From Oscillospiraceae bacterium (GTDB lineage Bacteria; Bacillota; Clostridia; Oscillospirales; Ruminococcaceae), in contig JAFXJT010000015.1 in the NCBI GenBank assembly GCA_017532085.1, forward strand, positions 1 through 39,355: DNA of 39,355 bases, in the 5' to 3' direction. The notes beneath the pieces are model-generated. The model had not been told where the DNA came from and ran no database searches. It worked only from the letters and a program-made list of their open reading frames with translations. Below are positions 33,134 to 39,355 of this stretch, piece after piece; position 1 is the stretch's first letter, and every line of letters begins with the position of its first letter. The position numbers and the translations under genes were made by a program.

Positions 33134-33165
33134 TTCGACAGGTTTCCTCGAAGCATTTTGTCGAA
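33134..33165. promoter_or_regulatory. Pair of inverted Spo0A boxes upstream of the MBOAT/DHHW operon
   Basis: TTCGACA (33134-33140) and TGTCGAA (33159-33165) are exact, opposite-facing matches to the 0A box, 18 nt apart, about 64-95 nt upstream of the predicted start. This suggests control by Spo0A; distance and spacing are not proof. Confidence 0.55.
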
Positions 33166-33190
33166 TTTGTTTGAGATGCCATCACGCAGC

Positions 33191-33229
33191 AAAAAGCCGC
33201 TTTCCGGTCAGATCAAACTGGAAAGCGGC
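33191..33229 (-). terminator. Terminator behind the TPR-like gene
   Basis: 10-bp inverted repeat (GCCGCTTTCC, 33196-33205 / 33220-33229) followed by TTTTTGC on the minus strand. Confidence 0.88.
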
Positions 33230-33263
33230 CTCTCGTATCTTGTTTCAGTATTTGCAGATTCAC

Positions 33264-34376
33264 TTAGTCCGCAGAAGCATCCTCAGAGTACTGTGTCATC
33301 GTAATATCGGGATGCACAGTCTCATCTTTTGGCGCGTTTTCAGGCGTTTGAAAGCCCAACTCTTTATCAACTTCCTCAAGAATTTTCTTAAACCGAGGCT
33401 CGTTTGTCAGATCATATGCCACACGATAGAACAGACCCACTAACTGCGGCTGTCTGTGATCTCTTGCAGATTCACCCAGCGTCACTGCCAGATTCACCAG
33501 ATCGTTGTTGGGCGGCACAGACAAGTCATACTTTTCAAAGGTATCCAGAATTTGTCCGTTTGTAGGCTTTTCAAACATTCTTCCCATGGTATGCAGCCGA
33601 CGAGTTACATCAGTCAGCTCCAGTTCCACGGCACGATTGCTTTCGAAGCAAAGGCTTTTGAAATAAAATACCGCAGCGTCATAAAACTCCTGTTTCATCA
33701 CGCAGTAATAGCCCATATTACACAAGGTGCGCGCAATGCGGGAGGGTGTGGTACAGATCCGCAGTGTATCACGATTGATTTGCAGCAGTTTCTCCGGATT
33801 GCCGGCAAACTTATAGATCTCAGCCAGCTCAAAACGCACATCAGCATTCACCGGATTAAATCGGATACCACGCTCGACTGCCTGTGCAGCAGCTCTCACC
33901 TTGTGATTTTCCAGCAATACAAAACCATACATCGTCAGATAATGTGCAAAATCAAAGGGCGCACGATCAAAATCCGTTACTGTCGGATAATACATCCGAT
34001 AGAGATGATATTCAAAGGGATTGCGGAAGCAAAACCACTTTTTATCACCGATTTCAAAATGCTCATGTATCACATCTGCCATCTCAGCCAGCAGTGCCTC
34101 AGCCTCTTGGGTTTTGCCTTCGCTGATGAGCTCCATCGCATTATGAAACGCCAGATCCATTCTTTTGCCGCGGACAAATGTCGTTTTCCGCATATGCTCC
34201 TGTGCATCCTTGGGCATCAGCGAAAAGCCAAGTTCCGCAAGCGCTGCGGTAATCTCAGCAGCATTCTCCTCACGGCGATACTGCTTTGCAAGATCCATCA
34301 GATATTGCAGATCTCTCTGGGGATCGCCGCTCAGCTCGGTACGGGTCTTGGCGATCAGTTCTGTTACATTGACCAT
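33264..34376 (-). CDS. Unknown tetratricopeptide-like cytosolic protein
   Basis: 370 aa, not recognised as a named family. Helical throughout, with TPR-like hairpins in the middle: 'YGFVLLENHKVRAAAQAVERGIRFNP', 'ADVRFELAEIYKFAGNPEKLL', 'IARTLCNMGYYCVMKQEFYDAAVFYFKSL' (each a hairpin of 34-residue spacing; residues about 155-275). No signal or membrane helix; acidic C-terminal tail. Possibly a protein-interaction scaffold. Start: GAGGGG, 9 nt, ATG. It follows aspS by 69 nt, probably co-transcribed; a weak hairpin (34414-34446) lies between. Confidence 0.75.
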   Translation of the reverse strand: MVNVTELIAKTRTELSGDPQRDLQYLMDLAKQYRREENAAEITAALAELGFSLMPKDAQEHMRKTTFVRGKRMDLAFHNAMELISEGKTQEAEALLAEMADVIHEHFEIGDKKWFCFRNPFEYHLYRMYYPTVTDFDRAPFDFAHYLTMYGFVLLENHKVRAAAQAVERGIRFNPVNADVRFELAEIYKFAGNPEKLLQINRDTLRICTTPSRIARTLCNMGYYCVMKQEFYDAAVFYFKSLCFESNRAVELELTDVTRRLHTMGRMFEKPTNGQILDTFEKYDLSVPPNNDLVNLAVTLGESARDHRQPQLVGLFYRVAYDLTNEPRFKKILEEVDKELGFQTPENAPKDETVHPDITMTQYSEDASAD

Positions 34377-34445
34377 TTTACAGTTCCCCTCTGTTTTCAA
34401 TGATTTTTATCCGAAATGGCATTTATCAGCCATATATCTGCCATT

Positions 34446-36230
34446 TTATTGAGCTTCCTTTGCCGCTTCAACAGCAGCAATGCCCAGAATATCCAAGCTT
34501 TCCCGATCCACAGGCGAAGGACAGCCGCTCATCAGCTCTCGTGCATTCTGCACCTTCGGGAAGGCAACCACATCTCGCAGACTATCCGCTTCGGCAAGCA
34601 CCATGGCAAGACGATCCAGACCAATGCCCAATCCGCCGTGAGGCGGTGCACCATATTGATAAGCCTGTACCAGAAAACCGAATTTCGCTTCGATCTCCTC
34701 AGCGGAAAGGCCCAGTGCTTCAAACATTTTCTGCTGCAGCTCATAATCGGTAATACGAATGGAGCCGGAACAAAGCTCTGTACCATTGAGCACTAAATCA
34801 TAAGCTTTGGCAAAGACTTTTTCGGGTGCCGAATCTAAATAAGGCAAGCATTCATCCATAGGCATGGTAAAGGGATGGTGCATTGCCATCCACTCACCGG
34901 TATCCTCGTTCTTCTCAAAGAACGGGAACTGCGTGATCCACAGGAAATTGAACTCCCCTGCCGGAATCAAATCCAATGCTTTACCCAGATGATTTCGCAG
35001 TGCACCCAATACAGGCAGCGTCACAGAAGTCTTATCCGCAACGATCAGCACCACATCACCCTTCTGCGCTCCGGCAGTCTCCAGCAAGGTCTCAAGCTGA
35101 CCTGCCTGCAAGAATTTGCCGAACGAGCAGGCAGGTGCATCCTCCACCCAGCGAACAAATGCAAGGCCTTTCGCACCAATGCCTCTGACCATTTCAGTCA
35201 GCTTATCAATTTCTTTCCGAGTAAGCTTGGAAGCCGCGTTCTTGGCAGTAATGCAGCGCACCGTTCCACCGACAGAAAGTGCATTCTCAAAAACAGGGAA
35301 CGGAATTTGTGCTGCAATCTCGGAAAGATCACAAAGCTCCATGCCAAAACGCAGATCCGGCTTATCGGATCCAAATCGGTTCATTGCTTCGGTATAGGTA
35401 AGACGAGGCAGCGGTGTCTTTAAGCTCTTGCCCATGACCTTTTCAAACAATGTAATCAGGAAGCCCTCTGTCAGATCCAAAATATCATCCACATCAACAA
35501 AAGACATTTCCAAATCAATCTGTGTAAATTCCGGCTGACGATCCGCGCGCAAATCCTCATCACGGAAGCAGCGGGCAAGCTGAATATAACGGTCATAGCC
35601 GGAAACCATCAGCAGCTGCTTATAGATCTGAGGCGATTGCGGCAGCGCATAAAACTCGCCATGATGCACACGAGAGGGCACCAGATAATCTCTTGCACCT
35701 TCCGGCGTTGATTTCATCATCATAGGCGTTTCAATTTCAAGAAAGCCGTTTGCATAAAAATACTCTCTTGCGCATTGTGCAATCCGATGACGCAGAATGA
35801 GATTCTGCTGCAATGGTGCACGGCGCAGATCCAGATAGCGATATTTCAGACGCAATTCCTCATTGACCTTGGTTTCTGCCGTAATCTCAAAAGGCGGTGT
35901 TTTTGACTTAGCAAGAATACGCAGATCTGTGACATAAATCTCCACATGACCTGTAGGGATCTTGTCGTTCTTGCTTTCACGTTCCCGCACCTCGCCCTTT
36001 GCCATTACCACATATTCACTGTGACAGGAAGCAGCTTTTTCAAAGAGCACCTTGTCTGTTGTGTCATCAAAAGTAAGCTGCACCACTCCGGTACGGTCAC
36101 GCAGTACAATGAAAATAATACCGCCCTTATTTCTGACGGTATCGCAGAAGCCGCCTACCGTAACAGTTTGTCCGGCTTCCAACACCTCACCGCAATAGTG
36201 GGTGCGCTTAAGTCCTTGCATATTGTCCAT
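34446..36230 (-). CDS. aspS: Aspartyl-tRNA synthetase
   Basis: 594 aa, normal for the bacterial class IIb enzyme. N-terminal OB-fold anticodon-binding domain (about 1-105); catalytic domain with motif 2 (FRDEDLRADRQPEFTQID, seen near residue 220); bacterial GAD-type insertion (about 295-420); motif 3 GLGIGLDRL (533-541). Start: AAGGAG, 9 nt, ATG. No gatCAB genes are seen here, so whether it is discriminating cannot be judged. Upstream is a weak TTGCGC/TATGAT promoter and a GC hairpin (36278-36305) behind the preceding gene. Confidence 0.97.
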   Translation of the reverse strand: MDNMQGLKRTHYCGEVLEAGQTVTVGGFCDTVRNKGGIIFIVLRDRTGVVQLTFDDTTDKVLFEKAASCHSEYVVMAKGEVRERESKNDKIPTGHVEIYVTDLRILAKSKTPPFEITAETKVNEELRLKYRYLDLRRAPLQQNLILRHRIAQCAREYFYANGFLEIETPMMMKSTPEGARDYLVPSRVHHGEFYALPQSPQIYKQLLMVSGYDRYIQLARCFRDEDLRADRQPEFTQIDLEMSFVDVDDILDLTEGFLITLFEKVMGKSLKTPLPRLTYTEAMNRFGSDKPDLRFGMELCDLSEIAAQIPFPVFENALSVGGTVRCITAKNAASKLTRKEIDKLTEMVRGIGAKGLAFVRWVEDAPACSFGKFLQAGQLETLLETAGAQKGDVVLIVADKTSVTLPVLGALRNHLGKALDLIPAGEFNFLWITQFPFFEKNEDTGEWMAMHHPFTMPMDECLPYLDSAPEKVFAKAYDLVLNGTELCSGSIRITDYELQQKMFEALGLSAEEIEAKFGFLVQAYQYGAPPHGGLGIGLDRLAMVLAEADSLRDVVAFPKVQNARELMSGCPSPVDRESLDILGIAAVEAAKEAQ

Positions 36231-36277
36231 GATTCAAAACTCCTTCTTTCCATGATTCATCATATCATAAGCCATAT

Positions 36278-36305
36278 GCGGCGCAATACATCCATATATC
36301 GCCGC
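36278..36305 (-). terminator. GC hairpin behind the membrane protein gene
   Basis: GCGGCG (36278-36283) pairs with CGCCGC (36300-36305); no T run follows on the minus strand, so it may be a weak terminator. It overlaps a possible aspS promoter (-10 TATGAT about 36260). Confidence 0.4.
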
Positions 36306-36309
36306 AGTA

Positions 36310-36855
36310 TCATCGCATCAATCGTCGTCGTATCACATGATAGTAAAAATCGGTCAACCCGCTCAGGGAAGCTTCATAGATCAAAAACACAATCACCGCA
36401 CCCACATCCAATACCGGCAGCAGCCATCCGGCAAGCTCATCAAAGGTAGGCAATCCCAGCACATAGATCGTCAGAAGATAATCCACTACAAGAAACAGCT
36501 GGAACAGAATCAGCTTAGCAAGCAGCTGCAGCGGCCTGAATGAAATCCGATTCATCCAAGGACGCAGCAACGGATAATATCCAAAAAACAAAGTAAACAT
36601 CAATGTGGCTTCCTTATCATAGGTCACCACCATGGAAAGCAGACTCACTGCCACATAGGTCAGCAAAGCCCAGCTTGTCCCTACCTCAGCAACCAAAATG
36701 AGCAGCAGCACACCTGCAACCATAGGTGCTGCAATATACAGCATCGGCGCTATTCCTGTCAAGAACATTGTCACCAGACAAAGCGCTGCTACGATTCCTC
36801 CTAATGCCACACGATAGCTGATGCGCATGGCATGACGTTTTTTCTCACTGCTCAT
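36310..36855 (-). CDS. Unknown membrane protein coupled to an SGNH lipoprotein
   Basis: 181 aa with five or six membrane helices (about 12-32, 36-56, 58-78, 80-95, 110-132, 145-165). The layout and basic C-terminus recall ECF-transporter S-components or DUF2232-type proteins, but no diagnostic motif is seen. Its ATG overlaps the stop of the SGNH gene (ATGA), so the two are co-translated. Substrate unknown. Confidence 0.7.
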   Translation of the reverse strand: MSSEKKRHAMRISYRVALGGIVAALCLVTMFLTGIAPMLYIAAPMVAGVLLLILVAEVGTSWALLTYVAVSLLSMVVTYDKEATLMFTLFFGYYPLLRPWMNRISFRPLQLLAKLILFQLFLVVDYLLTIYVLGLPTFDELAGWLLPVLDVGAVIVFLIYEASLSGLTDFYYHVIRRRLMR

Positions 36856-38066
36856 GATCCCGTTACACCGATCGCCAAGATTTCAAACTGCTTTTCGGTA
36901 TGATCCTCAAGCATTTTCAGTTCCACCTGCAATTCCTGTACCGTATCACTTTCATATACCAAATCCACTGCAGGTCCGCCCCATGCATTCGAGCCAAAAC
37001 CATTCACAATTCCCTCAAGCTTACCATTGACATACACGCCCAGCATACCGTAATCGGTACTGCTCGCTTTTTGATATACAATAAACAGCTCTTTGGTTTT
37101 TACGGTAAAGGCAAGCGGGGCATTTTCCATATCCCTCTGATAGGTAAAGCCTGCCGGAAAATGACTGTTGGTTGTGCGCACAGCCCAGGCACCATCTTTG
37201 AATTTCAGATTGGATGCATCCAAAAGCGCTGCATTTTCATACAGCTTCGGCTCCAATGTTTCGGCAGGGATTGTGTAGGATGTTTCAGCCTTTTTTGCTG
37301 ATGCTTTTTCAAAATAACGAGCAATGTACTCTGCCAGTAATGCATGACCGGCTATATTCGGATGCACATCATCATCGGAATACGTATCCCATGTCATTCT
37401 GCCGCTTTCCAGCTCCGGCACAAGAGCATCCCGAACACTGATCATGCCAAGATCATAATGCTCACCGATTTTCTGTTGATTCTCTTGGCAGGTATGTCCG
37501 TTTTCCATATAGGTGAACAGCAAAATAACAGCCGGTTGATTCTCCTGTGCAAGACAGGCTCGTACCAAGCTTTCATAGGCAACGATATATTGATAGTCAC
37601 CGCCGTCATTCACAGCAAACTCAATCAAAATAATATCCGGATCGGTCGCCAGCAGCTCTGTGGATGCTCGCAGATTTCCCAAGACAGAGGGCGTTCCGGA
37701 AAGGCCGTTGTTCTGACAGGTTACCGTGCCGCCCTTGAGATAGGTTGTCTGAAACGCTGCAGCAGATAATGAAGCATAGCAATCAGGAGATTGCGCCCCG
37801 GCAGAATAGCCTTCGGTAATAGAGCCGCCAATATAGCCGATGGTAATATCCTCGCCCTGTTCCGCACGATCCATGATGGCATTGAGGCGACAGGTATTGC
37901 CCAATTGCACTACGGAGCGATCTACCATAGCAGCATGAAATTCCTCCGGCGTTTCGGGCGCTTTGGAGGATGCTTCACATCCGGTCAGCAGAGCGCCGTT
38001 CATGGCAAGAGCAGCCGACATCATCCATGCAATATGCTTTTGTCCTGCCGAAAACTGCCGCTTCAT
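36852..38066 (-). CDS. SGNH/GDSL-type esterase lipoprotein
   Basis: 404 aa. Signal peptide with lipobox LTGC (lipidated Cys30). Block I of the SGNH fold is GYIGGSITEGYS with nucleophile Ser82; a Gly/Asn block is FAVNDGG; the catalytic Asp-x-x-His is D232-H235 in DDDVHPN. The C-terminal third (about 260-404) is a beta-rich domain that may bind sugar. It probably removes acetyl or acyl groups from a polysaccharide outside the cell. Start: AGAGGTGAGACC before ATG. First gene of a two-gene unit. Confidence 0.88.
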   Translation of the reverse strand: MKRQFSAGQKHIAWMMSAALAMNGALLTGCEASSKAPETPEEFHAAMVDRSVVQLGNTCRLNAIMDRAEQGEDITIGYIGGSITEGYSAGAQSPDCYASLSAAAFQTTYLKGGTVTCQNNGLSGTPSVLGNLRASTELLATDPDIILIEFAVNDGGDYQYIVAYESLVRACLAQENQPAVILLFTYMENGHTCQENQQKIGEHYDLGMISVRDALVPELESGRMTWDTYSDDDVHPNIAGHALLAEYIARYFEKASAKKAETSYTIPAETLEPKLYENAALLDASNLKFKDGAWAVRTTNSHFPAGFTYQRDMENAPLAFTVKTKELFIVYQKASSTDYGMLGVYVNGKLEGIVNGFGSNAWGGPAVDLVYESDTVQELQVELKMLEDHTEKQFEILAIGVTGS

Positions 38067-38142
38067 GGTCTCACCTCTTTATGTTCAGCGGAAAGCAGAT
38101 GAAAAAAGATTCACACGTTCCATCATAACTCATATCTTATTT

Positions 38143-38170
38143 ATTATACCATATTTTCACCATCTGTCAA
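38143..38170 (-). promoter_or_regulatory. Promoter of the SGNH lipoprotein gene
   Basis: TTGACA (38165-38170), 16-nt spacer, TATAAT (38143-38148) on the minus strand. Confidence 0.82.
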
Positions 38171-38260
38171 GGGATAAACACAAGGGGAAAGCGCTGTGTG
38201 CATTTTTACTGCGGCGCTGCTTTGGGATGCTGTTTGGATAAGATACAAAGTACTGATATC

Positions 38261-38295
38261 AAAAAAGAAGATCACGTTGAGCGTGATCTTCTTTT
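38261..38295 (-). terminator. Terminator of the mutY-GNAT unit
   Basis: AAAAGAAGATCACG (38263-38276) pairs with CGTGATCTTCTTTT (38282-38295); TTTTTTG follows on the minus strand. Bidirectional in form. Confidence 0.85.
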
Positions 38296-38308
38296 CAAAA
38301 GACGGATC

Positions 38309-38770
38309 TTATTCTCCGGTCAGCATCAACCGACGGAAATTAGGGTGTTCCTTAAAGCCAATGCTTTCATAAAACGGCACTCCCATATCCGATGCTGTAA
38401 CATACAGCTCACCACAGTCCCGTTGACGTGCAAGCTTTGTCAACTTTTGCAAAATTGCGGTACCCACACCCATTCTGCGGAACTCCGGCTCTGTATACAT
38501 GGCAAAAATCACGCCGATCTTTCCGGTAGGATTGGCATAATACGGCGCTTTATTGACATAACTGATACCGCCGTTAGCAATCACACGATCCTCGCAGACA
38601 GCAACCAGCATGGTTTGGGCGCCGGTTGTCAGAACCTCCCGATAGTAAGCGAATAACGGCTCTGATAAATCACAGGTAGCAACAGCACCTTCACTGGCAA
38701 GCTGCTTCAGACGCAGTTCTACCAATGCGCCGATATCAGATGCTACCGCCGGACGAATCATCCACTCCAT
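38309..38770 (-). CDS. GNAT-family N-acetyltransferase
   Basis: 153 aa if started at the ATG 7 nt after GGAGGGG. Seen: IRPAVASDIGALVELR at the N-terminus, the acetyl-CoA loop RRMGVGTAILQKL (motif A, near residue 105) and the C-terminal PFYESIGF. It acetylates an amine substrate that cannot be told. The start and ribosome-binding site lie inside the mutY reading frame, which runs through without a stop, so it can also be made as the C-terminal half of a fusion. Confidence 0.88.
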   Translation of the reverse strand: MEWMIRPAVASDIGALVELRLKQLASEGAVATCDLSEPLFAYYREVLTTGAQTMLVAVCEDRVIANGGISYVNKAPYYANPTGKIGVIFAMYTEPEFRRMGVGTAILQKLTKLARQRDCGELYVTASDMGVPFYESIGFKEHPNFRRLMLTGE

Positions 38771-39355
38771 ATGTATTCCCCTCCGATCACATTGAAAAAT
38801 TGATACTGTTTCCGATGAAAAATCGGGCAGTGCAATACGAAATGCTGTTGGCAACGCAGTTTCTGCCGCAAGAGCCGCAATCGGAACCCATGTGAATTCC
38901 TCAGGGCATGCCTTGCAGCGCAGATACACACAAGTCATATGCCATTCGATATGTGTAAAGATATGCACACGTCGTGCCACTGATACCAATTCCGAGGGCA
39001 TACAATTCCAAGAGGCCGCTGCATTGAGCGCTTCTTGAGGTGCCAGCTTTCCATCGACGTGCGGAAGTTCCCACATACCGGCAAGCAGCCCTCGGCTAGG
39101 TCGTTTTCGCAATGCGATTTGGTCATCGCAGCGCAAAATATAAACGGTATGATACTCGATTCTTCTTGATTTTTTCTTTTTTCTTACCGGATACTGCATC
39201 ACCGTATTCGCACACTTTGCAGCACAAAACGCCTTGCAGGGACACTGTTCACAATGCGGCATGCCATTGGGAATACAAATTGTCGCACCCAGTTCCATCA
39301 GTGCCTGTGTCAGAATCCCACAATGCCCATGCTGCTGATATACAATGCATAACTG
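38309..39355 (-). CDS. mutY: A/G-specific adenine glycosylase MutY, 3' part, in frame with a GNAT domain
   Basis: The open frame begins beyond the right edge of the window (5' part missing). First visible residues (TQALMELGATIC) are the MutY C-lobe, followed by the [4Fe-4S] cluster cysteines C-x6-C-x2-C-x5-C. Then comes the Nudix-like C-terminal domain that recognises 8-oxoG (about residues 60-160 of the visible part). MutY removes A opposite 8-oxoG. After a normal-looking end (PTAFRIAL) the frame continues into the GNAT domain, so the gene is either a fusion or lacks its own stop. The GNAT start signal at 38770 lets both forms exist. Confidence 0.85.
   Translation of the reverse strand, partial: QLCIVYQQHGHCGILTQALMELGATICIPNGMPHCEQCPCKAFCAAKCANTVMQYPVRKKKKSRRIEYHTVYILRCDDQIALRKRPSRGLLAGMWELPHVDGKLAPQEALNAAASWNCMPSELVSVARRVHIFTHIEWHMTCVYLRCKACPEEFTWVPIAALAAETALPTAFRIALPDFSSETVSIFQCDRRGIHMEWMIRPAVASDIGALVELRLKQLASEGAVATCDLSEPLFAYYREVLTTGAQTMLVAVCEDRVIANGGISYVNKAPYYANPTGKIGVIFAMYTEPEFRRMGVGTAILQKLTKLARQRDCGELYVTASDMGVPFYESIGFKEHPNFRRLMLTGE

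Overview
The window looks like chromosomal DNA from a low-GC Gram-positive of the Ruminococcus type (Oscillospiraceae). Three things point there. It carries the endospore regulators spo0A and spoIVB. It encodes a secreted pectate lyase that ends in a poly-threonine linker and a type I dockerin, the plug that docks enzymes onto cellulosomes. Poly-Thr linkers also occur in two other exported proteins. Promoters are close to the sigma-A consensus and most starts have strong GGAGG sites. I see no phage, insertion sequence, CRISPR array or clear pseudogene.

Layout. 1-411: minus-strand tRNA operon (Val, Asp, Gly, Cys) with its own promoter and terminator. 518-2511: minus operon of a TrpR-like YerC regulator, a methyltransferase and the redox chaperone Hsp33. 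2751-5472: dockerin-bearing pectate lyase with a strong promoter, an upstream palindrome and a long structured leader. 5473-7919: surface module of an anchored Thr-rich protein, a sortase and a four-helix membrane protein. 8112-9521: metK behind a SAM-I riboswitch. 9582-13178: flavin reductase, spo0A, an unknown membrane protein (minus) and spoIVB (plus), with 0A boxes. 13317-13823: HPr, preceded by a probable ~107-nt structured RNA. 13983-15973: rimM, unknown, trmD. 16124-17684: two unknown genes. 17943-22377: CNNM/CorC-type membrane protein, then a Wzz-like protein and UDP-glucose dehydrogenase. 22502-23802: ECF sigma factor with a membrane partner. 23880-28661: very large SHOCT/DUF2157-like membrane protein, a DtxR-type regulator and TrmO. 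28783-32973: polysaccharide O-acetylation cluster (DHHW, MBOAT, DUF4358-DHHW). 33264-36230: TPR-like protein and aspS. 36310-38066: membrane protein and SGNH lipoprotein. 38309-39355: 3' part of mutY running in frame into a GNAT acetyltransferase.

How the genes work together. Several loci serve the cell surface: dockerin enzyme, sortase pair, Wzz/Ugd, MBOAT/DHHW and SGNH esterase. Two matches to the Spo0A box lie upstream of the MBOAT/DHHW promoter, so surface-polymer acetylation may be tied to the developmental regulator encoded 22 kb away. The least explained elements are the structured RNA upstream of HPr, the leader and palindrome of the pectate lyase gene, the sortase module with its VADTG signal, and the mutY-GNAT reading frame. 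All assignments come from reading the sequence and recalling family motifs; no search was run.
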